64,000 bases of DNA from Mediterranea massiliensis (GCA_015060685.1 SUXZ01000005.1:1-64000); one strand, 5' to 3'; positions 16,355 to 26,232 are shown, counted from the first letter of the stretch. Notes: generated from the letters alone by a model not told the origin. Program-made: numbers and translations.

Positions 16355-16936
16355 ATGTCGCTAAATTATCACATCCAGGAACTTCCGAAAATGCGGGGAG
16401 AGGAACAATTGACTTTTCCGAAGTTGGAAACGTATAGTGTATTCGACAACAAAAAGATGGTGGAACGCATCGCCCTTGAATCGGGATTGCAAGAAGGAGC
16501 AGTTATGGCCGTGCTGAATGCGTTGCCCAAATCGCTAAAAAACATTATGCTCGAAGGACATACATGTAAATTGGATGGATTTGGAACATTCTCTTTCTCG
16601 TTGACATTTGACGAGAATAATGAGGTGGTTATCAACAAACTAAACCTGAAAGTAGATGCTAATTTCATGGAAGAGTTACGTAAAGAGGCCACATTCGTGA
16701 TGTCGCAACAAGATATTGTAGTTGTCAAGGCATCGAAGGGCTGTTTAGACGAGCATGCTGCCCTTGCCATGAAATGGTTGGAGACACATCCTTTTATCAC
16801 ACTTCAAGAATATGCCAATTTAATCGAAATGTCACTCTCTACTGCATCGCGCGAGCTAAGGGCTATCTGCAAAAATCCTAATTATGGCATTACATCGAAA
16901 GGAGAACGGCCACACAAAGTTTGGATGAAACTATAA
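16355..16936 (+). CDS. HU-family DNA-binding protein with C-terminal winged-helix-like part
   Basis: 193 aa, twice the size of HU. The N-terminal part (about 1-125) matches the Bacteroidetes HU-HIG type: MSLNYHIQELP start, KKMVERIALESGL, GHTCKLDGFGTFSF. The C-terminal 60 residues look like a small helix-turn-helix (LQEYANLIEMSLSTASRELRAI) with a basic end. Such proteins likely bend DNA or act in nucleoid structure or regulation; the target is unknown. It is a single gene with an operator-like repeat before it and a terminator after it. Confidence 0.85.
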   Translation: MSLNYHIQELPKMRGEEQLTFPKLETYSVFDNKKMVERIALESGLQEGAVMAVLNALPKSLKNIMLEGHTCKLDGFGTFSFSLTFDENNEVVINKLNLKVDANFMEELRKEATFVMSQQDIVVVKASKGCLDEHAALAMKWLETHPFITLQEYANLIEMSLSTASRELRAICKNPNYGITSKGERPHKVWMKL

Positions 16937-16942
16937 AACAAG

Positions 16943-16972
16943 AATAGCCACCTCGCGTACGGGGTGGCTATT
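16943..16972 (+). terminator. terminator of HU-like gene
   Basis: AATAGCCACC, ten-base loop, GGTGGCTATT, then TGTTT. It may also slow readthrough from the convergent DUF5606 operon. Confidence 0.8.
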
Positions 16973-16997
16973 GTTTCCTATATATATAATAGGTGTA

Positions 16998-17417
16998 TTA
17001 TGCTTCTTCAGCAGTTTCTTCTTCGGCCGGTTCGAAGTCGGTCAAATTGTTTGCTACCAAAAGGTTGTACCAAGAGATGAGTTTCTTGATATCAGAAAGG
17101 TGAACGCGGTCGCGGTCGAAAGTAGGAAGTACTTCGCCCATGTATTGGCGCAACTCTTCAGGAGTAGCGGTTTTGATGTTGATATTGATGGGCTGGCCGT
17201 TTTCCTTCTTCTTGATAGAGAGGAATACCTCTTGCAAGGGTACATCTTCGTCGTCAGTGTACATAGCGATGTCGCCCAACGAAATCATCTTGTCTGTACC
17301 ATAAGCAGGCATACGCTTTTTATCAGCCAACGACTCAACAATAAGCATGTTCTTGCCTTGCGACACTAATTTATATAAACCTGATTTTCCTGAAATGGAT
17401 AAAATAGTCTTCAACAT
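16998..17417 (-). CDS. DUF5606 family protein
   Basis: 139-aa soluble protein starting MLKTILSISGKSGLYKLVSQ, the mark of the Bacteroidetes-only DUF5606 family. The C-terminus is acidic (EPAEEETAEEA). The biochemical role is unknown. It is the last gene of the nusB-yajC-ybbR-coaE cluster, 58 bp after coaE. Confidence 0.85.
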   Translation of the reverse strand: MLKTILSISGKSGLYKLVSQGKNMLIVESLADKKRMPAYGTDKMISLGDIAMYTDDEDVPLQEVFLSIKKKENGQPININIKTATPEELRQYMGEVLPTFDRDRVHLSDIKKLISWYNLLVANNLTDFEPAEEETAEEA

Positions 17418-17475
17418 GATAAAATAGTTTTGAGTTATGAGTTTTGAGTTTCAACACGAGGTGCAAAAGTATGTA

Positions 17476-18063
17476 TTATTTCTGAGATACCGAAAACAAT
17501 AGCCGAAAAACCTGTGGGATAAGGGGCGTTTTATCATCATTGATGATTGTATAATCTGCTTTTGCTCGCTTTACCTCATCGTCCATTTGGTTTTGGATGC
17601 GTTGTTCTATCTGCTTGCGCGATGCGCCATCGCGCTTCATGGCCCGCCGGATACGCACTTCCTTGGGAGCATATACCATAACAACAGCATCTACTTCGGA
17701 AGCAAAACCGGCTTCGATAAGGATGGCCGACTCCATAGCCAAGATGAACGAGGATGCATTTTCCTTGCACCAACGACGGAAATCCTGCTTTACTACCGGA
17801 TGGATGATGGCATTGACACGTGCGGCATTTTCGGGAGAGGCAAAGAGATAGCCGGCCAACAAGGATTTGTTCAGCACATTGCCCTGATAGAGTTCATCGC
17901 CCAATAAAGCTGTCAGCTCCTTGCGGATGGTTTCATCGGTTGCCGTCAGGCGCTTGGCCTCATCATCGGAAAGATAGACAGGGATGCTCATCGCTCTTAA
18001 CAATTTGGAAACGACACTTTTGCCGCTACCTATTCCACCAGTTATACCTATTTTAATAACCAT
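17476..18063 (-). CDS. coaE: dephospho-CoA kinase
   Basis: Last enzyme of coenzyme A synthesis; it phosphorylates the 3'-hydroxyl of dephospho-CoA with ATP in the cytoplasm. 195 aa, standard length. The P-loop is [11 protein letters not shown] at residues 6-16, and the lid and CoA-binding residues ([22 protein letters not shown]) are present. It overlaps the upstream ybbR-type gene by 11 bp, so the two are translationally coupled. Confidence 0.95.
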   Translation of the reverse strand: MVIKIGITGGIGSGKSVVSKLLRAMSIPVYLSDDEAKRLTATDETIRKELTALLGDELYQGNVLNKSLLAGYLFASPENAARVNAIIHPVVKQDFRRWCKENASSFILAMESAILIEAGFASEVDAVVMVYAPKEVRIRRAMKRDGASRKQIEQRIQNQMDDEVKRAKADYTIINDDKTPLIPQVFRLLFSVSQK

Positions 18064-19075
18064 AGATTGCCGAGTTTTCTTCGATGAGGAAATCCACTTG
18101 AGTGGGCGACATTCGGATATTGTTCACGCCTTCGGGATAGTGGTTGAGCTTAAGATTGTATTTCTCCGAACCTAACCGTCTCAATTCATCGTAAGGCACA
18201 TAGATGGAAAAGTCGCTTGCATTGAAGTCGTTGAATTGACGCGAGCCTACCTGGAAAGTGACTTTAACCTTCGAGGGGAATGCCCTAAGCAACATGTTGG
18301 AAGGGAAATTCACGCCAACAACGGGCACTTCGACTGTCTTCTGCACATAGACATCTACCGGCAAAACCACATCGACCTCGGCAGGCAGATACTTCACGCC
18401 TTTAGGCGTATGAAGTTGCACTTTACGCTGTAAGGTATCGGCTATGTCGGCAGCATCCAAACGGGTGGTATAGGCTGCGTTTATCGTGTCGAGAACAGCA
18501 GAAGGAGCATATACAGTTACCGAATCGGGGGTAAACAGGGTGTCGGCTATGTAGTAACTACGAGCAGCCGAGATGCTTCCCTGCAAACGAATGGGTACCC
18601 GCTTGTGCGAACCTCTGGAGTAGATATACTCGATGGTATCGGGAGAGACGGAAAGCAGTTGGGTGGAGTTTTTCAGTTGCGCGTGCAACTTCTTGCTATA
18701 ATGCTCGGGCAACAGGCGGACATGATTGTCGGCACTTTTGTTGTTTTCATCAAAGTCGATGGTCAAAGGATAGAAATCCTTGCCAAGCATGTAGGTTACA
18801 AGTGTTGTACCGCGGTCGCGCACCTTGATGCGAAGGCTTGAAGTGGGTTGCGTGATAATGACTACATCGTTGGGGACACCCTTCATGCGAACAGGAACTG
18901 TGAACTCCACTTCGTAGTCGTTGTTCAGTGTTTGCAACAACCAGAAACTGCCGGCCAACAGAAAGAAAAACATAAAAACCAAGAACTCCCTGCACGATTT
19001 GCTCAGCAGGAAGGTCTTGGCTTTTTGTGAGATTGTTTTAAGGATATCCCTTATTTTCTTGTCTGTTTTCGGCAT
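18053..19075 (-). CDS. YbbR-like domain protein
   Basis: 340 aa. One membrane helix near residues 30-48 ([17 protein letters not shown]) follows a basic cytoplasmic start, with YbbR-like repeats outside. In Firmicutes YbbR proteins (CdaR) regulate the diadenylate cyclase CdaA; here no cyclase gene is next door, and the partner is unknown. It lies between yajC and coaE, an arrangement usual in Bacteroidetes. Confidence 0.85.
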   Translation of the reverse strand: MPKTDKKIRDILKTISQKAKTFLLSKSCREFLVFMFFFLLAGSFWLLQTLNNDYEVEFTVPVRMKGVPNDVVIITQPTSSLRIKVRDRGTTLVTYMLGKDFYPLTIDFDENNKSADNHVRLLPEHYSKKLHAQLKNSTQLLSVSPDTIEYIYSRGSHKRVPIRLQGSISAARSYYIADTLFTPDSVTVYAPSAVLDTINAAYTTRLDAADIADTLQRKVQLHTPKGVKYLPAEVDVVLPVDVYVQKTVEVPVVGVNFPSNMLLRAFPSKVKVTFQVGSRQFNDFNASDFSIYVPYDELRRLGSEKYNLKLNHYPEGVNNIRMSPTQVDFLIEENSAIYGY

Positions 19076-19091
19076 ACTTGCTTACAACTGA

Positions 19092-19418
19092 TTATTTTGC
19101 TTGATTGGCAGCAGTATCGGCAACAGATGCATAGATGCTGTTCTTGTCGATGTGGATGCGTACGTTCTTATCGATTTCGAGCACAACTTCTGTATCTGAA
19201 ATCTCCTTAACGGTGCCATAGATACCGCCGGCAGTGATTACGCGTTGGTTTACTTGCAACGACTTGCGGAAGTTATTCAACTCTTTTTGCTTCTTTTGTT
19301 GCGGACGAATCATGAAGAAGTACATGATTGCGAACATAGCAATAAGCATGATCCACATCATGTCTCCACCTCCGGCTTGAGGAGGTGCTGATCCGAAAGT
19401 TACAGTTAATACGTTCAT
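19092..19418 (-). CDS. yajC: preprotein translocase subunit YajC
   Basis: Accessory subunit of the SecDF-YajC complex, 108 aa. A single membrane helix (MMWIMLIAMFAIMYFFMIRP, about 20-39) is followed by the signature RPQQKKQKELNNFRKSL and a small beta domain (VITAGGIYGTVKEI). It sits 16 bp upstream of the ybbR-type gene, and 42 bp separate it from the end of nusB. Confidence 0.95.
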   Translation of the reverse strand: MNVLTVTFGSAPPQAGGGDMMWIMLIAMFAIMYFFMIRPQQKKQKELNNFRKSLQVNQRVITAGGIYGTVKEISDTEVVLEIDKNVRIHIDKNSIYASVADTAANQAK

Positions 19419-19460
19419 AATGTGTTACTTTTAGTTATAGTACTTTTAATTTGTTATAGA

Positions 19461-20387
19461 CTAATTCTTAGCGAGTTTACCTTGTTTCTTCAAGATTTTC
19501 ACGATGCCGTCGAGTGTACCGTTTACAAAGCTTCCACTCTTGGCGGTGCTGTATAGCTTGGCCAGTTCAACATATTCGTTCAGCGTTACGTTGATAGGAA
19601 TATTGGGGAAACTGAGCAACTCGGCCAAAGCACATTGCATGATGATGACATCCATGTAGGCCACTCTATCCAAATCCCAGTTACGGATGTTTTCGCTGAT
19701 GAGGTGGCGGTAATAATCGCAATTCGACAAGGTGCGACGGAAGAGTTGGGTAGCGAAGATGCGGTCGTCCTCATCCTTGTATTCGGGCAGCAGCTCTTGG
19801 TTGGCACCATTTTCAGGGCTGAAACGTTTGATTGTCTTCACCACGAAGGTATCTACGGTTTCCTTGTCGTCGTTCCAATACAGGCTTTGGTCTTCGAGCA
19901 AGGCATCCAAATCTTCATTATTATATATGAAGGTTTTATAGAGCTTTCTCCACAACTCGCGGTCGGCCTCGTACGATGTCTCTTCGCTGGCCATGTACTC
20001 CTTATAGATATCGGAGTTGATTATCTTATCGTAGAGTGCCTTCACAAAATCTTCGTTGTTTGTCCAAGTCCGTTTTTGGTTTTCAACAAACTCCAATAGT
20101 TGTTTGTTCACCTCGAGCTGGGCGATGAAAGCATTCTCCACAAATTTCATGTTGGGATACAATTCTTCGGCTGTAGGAGCCAGTTTTGCCTTTCCGGCAT
20201 CGATACGCTTTTGCGCGTAGTTCGTCACAGCGACCATCAGTAGCAGCAGATAGTTGTACAGGTCGTACGCTTTCGACAGACTGAAAGACAACTCTTTTTC
20301 GGCGGCATCGATGCTTTTTCCGCCGTTTTGATAATAAGCATATACTACTTGTATAATCTTAAGACGAATAAGAACTCTGTTAATCAT
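19461..20387 (-). CDS. nusB: transcription antitermination factor NusB, long form
   Basis: 308 aa from the ATG at 20387 (MINRVLIRLKIIQVVYAYYQ); an upstream in-frame start at 20420 would overlap the promoter. The C-terminal 130 residues are the NusB fold, with RNWDLDRVAYMDVIIMQCALAELLSFPNIP. The N-terminal extension of about 170 residues is usual in Bacteroidetes. NusB with NusE and NusG supports rRNA antitermination. It heads the nusB-yajC-ybbR-coaE-DUF5606 cluster. Confidence 0.93.
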   Translation of the reverse strand: MINRVLIRLKIIQVVYAYYQNGGKSIDAAEKELSFSLSKAYDLYNYLLLLMVAVTNYAQKRIDAGKAKLAPTAEELYPNMKFVENAFIAQLEVNKQLLEFVENQKRTWTNNEDFVKALYDKIINSDIYKEYMASEETSYEADRELWRKLYKTFIYNNEDLDALLEDQSLYWNDDKETVDTFVVKTIKRFSPENGANQELLPEYKDEDDRIFATQLFRRTLSNCDYYRHLISENIRNWDLDRVAYMDVIIMQCALAELLSFPNIPINVTLNEYVELAKLYSTAKSGSFVNGTLDGIVKILKKQGKLAKN

Positions 20388-20417
20388 ATAAACACTAATA
20401 AGTAATTTTAACGGGTA

Positions 20418-20425
20418 CAAAAGTA
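20418..20425 (-). promoter_or_regulatory. -7 box of nusB cluster
   Basis: TACTTTTG on the minus strand, 30 bp before the nusB start, fitting TAnnTTTG. Confidence 0.55.
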
Positions 20426-20566
20426 GGCATTAAAAATGAGTTGACACAACGTTTTTGCTTTTTTTATTGCAAGAAATGACATTCATTGGAAAATCTTTTG
20501 TCGGATGAAAAAAAATCATCAATTTTGAGCCCGAAAATTAATTGATAATAGATACTCTATAGCATT

Positions 20567-20953
20567 ATGGAAGACTTGAAGAAGAAAAATGAGGCTGAAA
20601 TGAACGAGAAAGACATCGTTTATTCAAAGGCCATCAAAGCAGGGAAACGAATCTATTACATCGACGTGAAAAAGAGCCGAAAGGATGATATGTTTCTGGC
20701 CATTACCGAAAGTAAGAAAATCGTCAGCGGCGAAGGCGAAAACGCAAAAGTAAGTTTCGAGAAGCATAAGATTTTCCTCTACAAAGAGGATTTCGACAAA
20801 TTCTTGACCGAACTGCAACAAGCCGTCGGATACATCGAATCGGTACAAGGAAACTATAACCGCAACCACCAGGACGAGCCCCAATTTACCGACGAAGCCG
20901 ATAGCGAACCCCTATCTACAGAGGGAGAAATCAAAATAGATATTGATTTTTAA
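20567..20953 (+). CDS. PUR-family (DUF3276) nucleic-acid-binding protein
   Basis: 128 aa. The segment DIVYSKAIKAGKRIYYIDVKKSRKDDMFLAITESKK is the mark of the DUF3276/PUR-alpha-like family. One PUR repeat (about 17-88) is expected to dimerise and bind single-stranded DNA or RNA. The C-terminus is acidic and likely disordered. The physiological target in Bacteroidetes is not known. No clear promoter box is seen in front. Confidence 0.85.
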   Translation: MEDLKKKNEAEMNEKDIVYSKAIKAGKRIYYIDVKKSRKDDMFLAITESKKIVSGEGENAKVSFEKHKIFLYKEDFDKFLTELQQAVGYIESVQGNYNRNHQDEPQFTDEADSEPLSTEGEIKIDIDF

Positions 20954-20962
20954 TACAAAAGC

Positions 20963-20993
20963 TTGGAATATTCGCAAAGAAGCAGTACTTTTG
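20963..20993 (+). promoter_or_regulatory. rplY promoter
   Basis: TTGG at 20963-20966, a 19-bp spacer, TACTTTTG at 20986-20993. The leader to the rplY start is about 90 nt. Confidence 0.6.
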
Positions 20994-21013
20994 CACCGCT
21001 TTTTTGCAAACAT

Positions 21014-21034
21014 CGTGTGGAGAAACCCACAACG
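21014..21034 (+). other. rplY leader hairpin
   Basis: CGTGTGG, loop AGAAA, CCCACAACG can form a short stem in the rplY leader. It could take part in ribosomal-protein feedback, which is inference. Confidence 0.3.
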
Positions 21035-21092
21035 TGTGATGGTAAATTAAGCAAATTATTAAAAACTTAATTTTAGAGTAACACAAAAAATT

Positions 21093-21689
21093 ATGAAATC
21101 AATCGACGTAAAAGGAACTGCAAGAACCATTGCAGAACGTTCTTCGGAACAAGCTAGAGCCCTTAAGGCTATTCGTAAAAACAACGGTGTGCCATGCGTA
21201 CTTTATGGTGCTGGTGAAAACGTACACTTCACTGTAACTACCGACGGATTGCGCAACTTGGTTTACACTCCACACATCTACGTAGTGAACCTCGACATCG
21301 ATGGCAAGGTAGTAACCGCCATCATGAAGGACATCCAATTCCACCCAGTTAAGGACACTATCCTCCACGTAGATTTCTTGCAAATCAGCGAAGAAAAGCC
21401 TATCGTAATGGAAGTACCCGTACAACTCGAAGGCTTGGCAGAAGGTGTGAAAGCTGGTGGTAAATTGCAATTGCAAATGCGCAAGCTTAAAGTGAAAGCT
21501 CTTTACACAAACATCCCCGAAAGACTCGTTATCAACGTTTCTCACCTCGGTTTGGGTAAGGCTATCCAAGTTAAGGAATTGGCATTCGACAACCTCGAAC
21601 TTCTTAACGCAAAAGACGCTGTTGTTTGTGCCGTTAAGTTGACTCGTGCTGCTCGTGGTGCTGCTGCCGCAGCTGCTGCTGGAAAATAA
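21093..21689 (+). CDS. rplY: 50S ribosomal protein L25/Ctc
   Basis: 198 aa, the long CTC form: an N-terminal 5S-rRNA-binding L25 domain (about 1-95) and a C-terminal beta domain (about 96-185). The start has KGTARTIAERSSEQARALKAIRKNNGVPCVLYG, typical of the family. The tail is alanine-rich (RGAAAAAAAGK). Codon use is strongly biased, as for a highly expressed gene. A strong hairpin follows the stop. Confidence 0.96.
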   Translation: MKSIDVKGTARTIAERSSEQARALKAIRKNNGVPCVLYGAGENVHFTVTTDGLRNLVYTPHIYVVNLDIDGKVVTAIMKDIQFHPVKDTILHVDFLQISEEKPIVMEVPVQLEGLAEGVKAGGKLQLQMRKLKVKALYTNIPERLVINVSHLGLGKAIQVKELAFDNLELLNAKDAVVCAVKLTRAARGAAAAAAAGK

Positions 21690-21713
21690 TCCAGAAAACA
21701 ACAACCCATAATA

Positions 21714-21757
21714 GAGAGCGGATTAATCGCGGAAAACCTCCGCGACAATCCGCTCTC
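21714..21757 (+). terminator. rplY terminator
   Basis: GAGAGCGGATT pairs with AATCCGCTCTC, with an inner CGCGGA/TCCGCG stem, then CTTATTT. Confidence 0.85.
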
Positions 21758-21820
21758 CTTATTTACAAACCGCATGCTTCGACAATTATTTAAAAATATT
21801 TTTCAAGTAGGGAAAAAACA

Positions 21821-21838
21821 TTTTCCCTTAACGGAAAA
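21821..21838. repeat. palindrome TTTTCCCTTAACGGAAAA
   Basis: Near-perfect inverted repeat, ending 22 bp before the pth start. It is related to the phased repeats at 26189-26232 and 53858-53930. Confidence 0.45.
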
Positions 21839-21860
21839 TAAAAAAGCAGAAACAAACGAA

Positions 21861-22424
21861 ATGAAATACCTGATTGTAGGACTTGGAAACATCGGCCCCG
21901 AATATCACGAAACCCGGCACAACATCGGATTCATGGTAGTGGACGCATTGGCTAAAAAAGCAGGAGTCAGCTTCAAGGACGGAAGATACGGATTCACCAC
22001 CACCCTCTCAGTAAAAGGCAGGCAACTGGTGTTGCTGAAACCATCCACCTTCATGAACCTGAGCGGAAACGCCGTGCGCTACTGGATGCAGAAAGAGAAC
22101 ATCGCATTGGAAAACGTACTGATAGTAGTAGACGACCTTGCACTGCCCTTCGGCACCCTCCGACTAAAAGGCAAAGGTAGCGATGCCGGACACAACGGAT
22201 TGAAACACATTGCCGCCATATTGGGTACGCAAAACTATGCCCGTCTGCGCTTTGGCATCGGAAACGACTTTCCACGCGGCACACAAGTCGACTACGTATT
22301 AGGACACTTCACCGACGACGACATGAAAACCATGCCCGAACGTCTGGAAACCGCCGGCGAAATCATCAAAAGTTTCTGCCTGGCAGGTATCAACATCACC
22401 ATGAACCAATACAACAAAAAATGA
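21861..22424 (+). CDS. pth: peptidyl-tRNA hydrolase
   Basis: Cleaves peptidyl-tRNA released from stalled ribosomes. 187 aa from the ATG at 21861 ([23 protein letters not shown]). The catalytic histidine is in TRHNIGF, and the other signature GHNGLKHI is intact. An in-frame ATG at 21774 would add 29 residues across a palindromic repeat and is not favoured. The stop overlaps the ATG of the S4 gene. Confidence 0.95.
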   Translation: MKYLIVGLGNIGPEYHETRHNIGFMVVDALAKKAGVSFKDGRYGFTTTLSVKGRQLVLLKPSTFMNLSGNAVRYWMQKENIALENVLIVVDDLALPFGTLRLKGKGSDAGHNGLKHIAAILGTQNYARLRFGIGNDFPRGTQVDYVLGHFTDDDMKTMPERLETAGEIIKSFCLAGINITMNQYNKK

Positions 22425-22840
22425 GCGAAGCAAGAATAGACAAATGGATGTGGGCCGTGCGCATATTCAAAACACGCACCATAGCCGCCGAAGCCTGCAA
22501 GAAAGGCCGCGTAACCATTAACGGAGCACAAGCCAAGCCTGCACGGATGGTTAAGCCAGGCGATGTGATAGCCGTAAAGAAACCACCCATCACCTATTCG
22601 TTCAAAGTGCTGCAAGCCATCGAGAAACGAATCGGCGCCAAATTAGTGCCCGAGATGATGGAAAACGTTACAACGCCCGACCAATACGAATTGCTCGAAA
22701 TAAGCCGCATCAGCGGATTCGTAAACCGAGCAAAAGGTACCGGACGACCAACCAAGAAAGACCGAAGAAGCCTGGAAGAATTCACCACACCCGAATTCAT
22801 GGACGACTTTGATTTCGACTTTGATTTTGACGAAGAGTAA
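22421..22840 (+). CDS. S4-domain RNA-binding protein (Hsp15-like)
   Basis: 139 aa. The S4 domain at about 4-65 ([44 protein letters not shown]) matches Hsp15/HslR, which binds the 50S subunit carrying nascent peptidyl-tRNA and helps recycle stalled ribosomes. The C-terminus is acidic ([10 protein letters not shown]). The 4-bp overlap with pth fits that joint role. Confidence 0.9.
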   Translation: MSEARIDKWMWAVRIFKTRTIAAEACKKGRVTINGAQAKPARMVKPGDVIAVKKPPITYSFKVLQAIEKRIGAKLVPEMMENVTTPDQYELLEISRISGFVNRAKGTGRPTKKDRRSLEEFTTPEFMDDFDFDFDFDEE

Positions 22841-22873
22841 ATAGTGAATAGTGTTTAGTGATTAGCGTTTAAC

Positions 22874-23857
22874 ATGGGAAAGACAATTAAATGGGGATTT
22901 ATCGGATGCGGAGAAGCCACCAAATATAAAAGCGGTCCCGCTTTCCAAAAAATAGCCAACTCGGAAGTAGTGGCCGTGATGAGCCGTAAACTCGAAAAAG
23001 CAGAAAAATATGCTAAAGAACGCGGCATTGCACGCTGGTACGACGATGCACAGAAAATTGTGAACGACCCCGAAATCAATGCCGTTTACATAGCTACACC
23101 ACCCTCTTCACACGCCACCTACGCCATCATGGCCATGAAAGCCGGCAAAGCCGTTTACATCGAAAAGCCCATGGCGGTGACCTACGAAGAGTGCTGCCGC
23201 ATCAATCGCGTTTCGCAAGAGACGGGCATGCCCTGTTTTGTAGCCTACTACCGACGCTATCTGCCCTATTTCCAAAAAGTAAAATCGCTGGTCGAAGAAG
23301 GTCACGTAGGAAACATCATCAACATACAAGTGCAATTCGCACAACCTCCACGAAGCCTCGACCATAAGGAAGGCATTTTGCCTTGGCGCTTGCAACCCGA
23401 TATTGCAGGAGGAGGATATTTCTACGACCTCGCCCCCCACCAGATAGATTTGCTACAAGACATCTTCGGATGCATCCTCGAAGCAAGCGGATACAAAAGC
23501 AACCGAGGCGGATTATACAACACAGAAGATACCATCAGCGCCTGTTTCCAATTCGAAAGCGGATTGGTGGGTAGCGGCTCATGGTGTTTCGTTGCACACG
23601 AATCGGTAAAGGAAGACCGCATCGTGATTGTGGGCGACAAAGGCTCTATCAGTTTTTCTGTCTATACCTACGAACCTATCATCCTACACACCGAAGAGGG
23701 ACGTAAAGAGATTGTTGTAGAAAATCCTACATACGTACAACAGCCGCTTATCCAAGCAGTTGTCGACCACCTGTTAGGGAAGAGCATCTGCACTTGCGAC
23801 GGCGAAAGCGCTACGCTCACCAACTGGGTGATGGACAAAATCTTAGGAAAGATTTAA
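22874..23857 (+). CDS. Gfo/Idh/MocA family oxidoreductase
   Basis: NAD(P)-dependent sugar or sugar-acid dehydrogenase family, 327 aa. The Rossmann motif is GFIGCGEA near residues 8-15, and the conserved EKPMAVTYEEC contains the lysine typical of the family. The C-terminal alpha/beta domain is complete. The substrate cannot be told. It follows the S4 gene by 33 bp of low-complexity sequence and converges on the antiporter gene, leaving 3 bp between stops. Confidence 0.88.
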   Translation: MGKTIKWGFIGCGEATKYKSGPAFQKIANSEVVAVMSRKLEKAEKYAKERGIARWYDDAQKIVNDPEINAVYIATPPSSHATYAIMAMKAGKAVYIEKPMAVTYEECCRINRVSQETGMPCFVAYYRRYLPYFQKVKSLVEEGHVGNIINIQVQFAQPPRSLDHKEGILPWRLQPDIAGGGYFYDLAPHQIDLLQDIFGCILEASGYKSNRGGLYNTEDTISACFQFESGLVGSGSWCFVAHESVKEDRIVIVGDKGSISFSVYTYEPIILHTEEGRKEIVVENPTYVQQPLIQAVVDHLLGKSICTCDGESATLTNWVMDKILGKI

Positions 23858-23860
23858 GCA

Positions 23861-26110
23861 TCAAGCTTCGAGCAAACGGGCGACGTCTTCCGTTTCACCA
23901 ACCACCCAAAGCACATCGCCTTTCATAAGCGGTTCGTTGGGGGTAGGATCGTGTAGCGATTCATCGTCGCGCTCAATGCCTGCCACCAGGCAATGATACT
24001 TCTGTCGGATACCCGAATCCTTGATTGTCTTTCCCAAGAAAGCGGAATCTTCGTCGATAAGCAACAGGCGAAGAATCAGTTCGCTCTTTTCGAAGGTATC
24101 GGTTTCCACCACCTCTATACATTGCTTCATAGCTTCTCCAAACGCCATCTGCTGCTCGTCGGTACCAATCACTTGCAACTTATCGGTAGCATAAAGGCGC
24201 ACCGATGCACCGGGTATGTTGATTCGCTTGCTTCCCCGAAGGATAGAAACCACATGCACACCATATTGCTGACCGAAACACAACTCGCCCAACGTCTTTC
24301 CTATCCATTCCGATTCGGCCGGCAGCTCGTAGTCGGCTATGTGCATGTCGCGCGAAAGCAATCGTCCGGCATAGGCAGGCTTTTTGTTTCCAAGATACTC
24401 GGCACGCATTTCACGCGAACGGAGGTTTTGGAAGAAAGTGCGCTCTATCAAGATGGATTGCTTCTTCAACTGACGAGACAACACCATGAAAATCACCAAC
24501 AACAAGGCGATGCCTAAAACGACGCCTACCGAGGCTTGGAACAACGATACAAGGATGAACGTAACGAACGAAACGGCAAGCACAACGCGTATAACCTGAA
24601 TAGTTATGAGCGGCGCACGATTCGACCGGCTTTCGCGCCATAGTGTCAGGAATTCGTTCGAATGGTTCTTCTTTATCATGATGGCCCGCAAGAAGGGAGA
24701 AACGAACAGTATGATGAGTGCAGCCGCCAACAACGACGCCCACGTTTCGGGAAGCAGATTCTTCAAGAAGGGTACCAGAAAGCGGAAAGAGAGCAAGATA
24801 ATAGCCACACAAACAATGGTATAGACCGTTACTATGCGCACCAAGGCAATGATGAGCTGACGCCAGAGGCTTTCGTGATTAGGCGATTGTCCGCCCAGCG
24901 AATAGCGCGAGATGTAATCCATCCAACGTTGCGGAAGATGCTTGTCGGCATACTCGGAGGCAGGGCCTGCCAAGCGAATCATGTAGGGAGTGAGGAAAGT
25001 GGTGATTACCGATACGGCCACTACGATGGGATAGAGGAAGTGACTTGTTACATGCAAGGAAACGCCCAACGAAGCAATGATAAAGGCAAACTCGCCTATC
25101 TGCGTAAGACTGAATCCGCATTGCATAGCCACCTTCAGCGGTTGGCCGGCAAGCAACACGCCCAATGTTCCGAAGAACGACTGTCCTAAAATAACAATAA
25201 GCGTAATGACAATAATAGGTAGCGCATATTCGGCAATCATAGCCGGATCGACCATCATGCCTACCGATACGAAGAAGATGGCACCAAACAAATCCTTTAC
25301 CGGCTTCACCAGATGTTCGATGGTTTCGGCTTCGATGGTTTCGGCCAGGATTGAGCCCATGATAAACGCGCCGAAAGCCGGCGAGAAACCTGTATGAGCC
25401 GCCATAACCACCATGCCGAAGCACAATCCCAACGAGACGATAAGCATGGTTTCGTCGCTCATCAGTTTGCGCATACGTTTCAAGAAAACCGGTATGAGGT
25501 ACAAACCGACCACAAACCAAAGAATCAGGAAGAAGAGCAGTTTGCCAATGCTTGCCAGCATCTCCGAGCCTTCGAAATGGTTGCTTACGGCCATGGTAGA
25601 GAGCATCACCATGAGCACGATAGCGAGTATATCTTCAAGAATAAGCACACTCAGCACCAACCCGGCAAACTTCTGCTTGCTCAAGCCTAAATCGTCGAAC
25701 GCCTTATAAATAATGGTGGTGGACGACATGGCTATCATACCCCCCAGGAAGATGCAATCCATCTGCTTCCAACCGAAGCACGAGCCTACGCAAAAGCCGA
25801 CAAGAATCATGCAGACAATGATGGTGAGCGCGGCAATGATGGCGGTGGCTCCCACCTTGACTATCTTCTTGAAACTGAACTCCAATCCCAGGGCAAAAAG
25901 CAGGAAGATAACGCCTATGTCGGCCCACGTCTGTATGTTTGCCGAATCGACCACCGAAGGCGTATAGGGCATGTGAGGGCTTGCCAGAAAACCGGCTACT
26001 ATATAACCCAACACCAACGGCTGCTTCAACTTTTTGAAGAGCAACGTCATGATGCCGGCGCAAATCAGAATCAGAGCCAAATCGGCTATCAACGGAGCTA
26101 AATGTGACAT
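23861..26110 (-). CDS. CPA2 family cation/proton antiporter with TrkA-C domains
   Basis: 749 aa from the ATG at 26110 (MSHLAPLIADLALILICAG); a longer frame starts 19 codons earlier but spans the -7 box. About 12 helices form the Na+/H+ or K+/H+ exchanger domain (1-390), with GYIVAGFLASP and the LEFSFKKI segment. A second hydrophobic part follows at about 420-520. Two TrkA-C (RCK-C) modules lie at about 590-670 and 675-749 (GKTLGELCFG, then GKTIKDSGI). These may sense a ligand and gate the transporter. The ion is not certain; potassium or sodium are likely. Confidence 0.88.
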   Translation of the reverse strand: MSHLAPLIADLALILICAGIMTLLFKKLKQPLVLGYIVAGFLASPHMPYTPSVVDSANIQTWADIGVIFLLFALGLEFSFKKIVKVGATAIIAALTIIVCMILVGFCVGSCFGWKQMDCIFLGGMIAMSSTTIIYKAFDDLGLSKQKFAGLVLSVLILEDILAIVLMVMLSTMAVSNHFEGSEMLASIGKLLFFLILWFVVGLYLIPVFLKRMRKLMSDETMLIVSLGLCFGMVVMAAHTGFSPAFGAFIMGSILAETIEAETIEHLVKPVKDLFGAIFFVSVGMMVDPAMIAEYALPIIVITLIVILGQSFFGTLGVLLAGQPLKVAMQCGFSLTQIGEFAFIIASLGVSLHVTSHFLYPIVVAVSVITTFLTPYMIRLAGPASEYADKHLPQRWMDYISRYSLGGQSPNHESLWRQLIIALVRIVTVYTIVCVAIILLSFRFLVPFLKNLLPETWASLLAAALIILFVSPFLRAIMIKKNHSNEFLTLWRESRSNRAPLITIQVIRVVLAVSFVTFILVSLFQASVGVVLGIALLLVIFMVLSRQLKKQSILIERTFFQNLRSREMRAEYLGNKKPAYAGRLLSRDMHIADYELPAESEWIGKTLGELCFGQQYGVHVVSILRGSKRINIPGASVRLYATDKLQVIGTDEQQMAFGEAMKQCIEVVETDTFEKSELILRLLLIDEDSAFLGKTIKDSGIRQKYHCLVAGIERDDESLHDPTPNEPLMKGDVLWVVGETEDVARLLEA

Positions 26111-26137
26111 ATTTTTACTTGTCTGTATTCCAATCTG

Positions 26138-26145
26138 CAAAGGTA
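26138..26145 (-). promoter_or_regulatory. -7 box of antiporter gene
   Basis: TACCTTTG on the minus strand, 27 bp before the start at 26110. Confidence 0.5.
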
Positions 26146-26188
26146 AGCGAAAGCCTTCGTAATTCAAGAAAAGAAGGGATATTTTTTC

Positions 26189-26232
26189 TTCCGTTAAGGG
26201 AAAATATTTTTTCCATTAAGGGAAAGGGAAAA
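26189..26232. repeat. two 22-bp phased TTAAGGGAAA units
   Basis: TTCCGTTAAGGGAAAATATT begins the first unit (26189) and TTCCATTAAGGGAAAGGGAA the second (26211), exactly 22 bp on. They lie between the divergent antiporter and epimerase genes, so could act on either. Confidence 0.5.

Noticed and set aside
21774..21860. 29-codon extension of pth
   Set aside because: It spans a palindromic repeat and Pth proteins start at [10 protein letters not shown].
26110..26167. 19-codon extension of the antiporter gene
   Set aside because: It crosses the -7 box, while MSHLAPLIADLALIL gives a normal membrane start.
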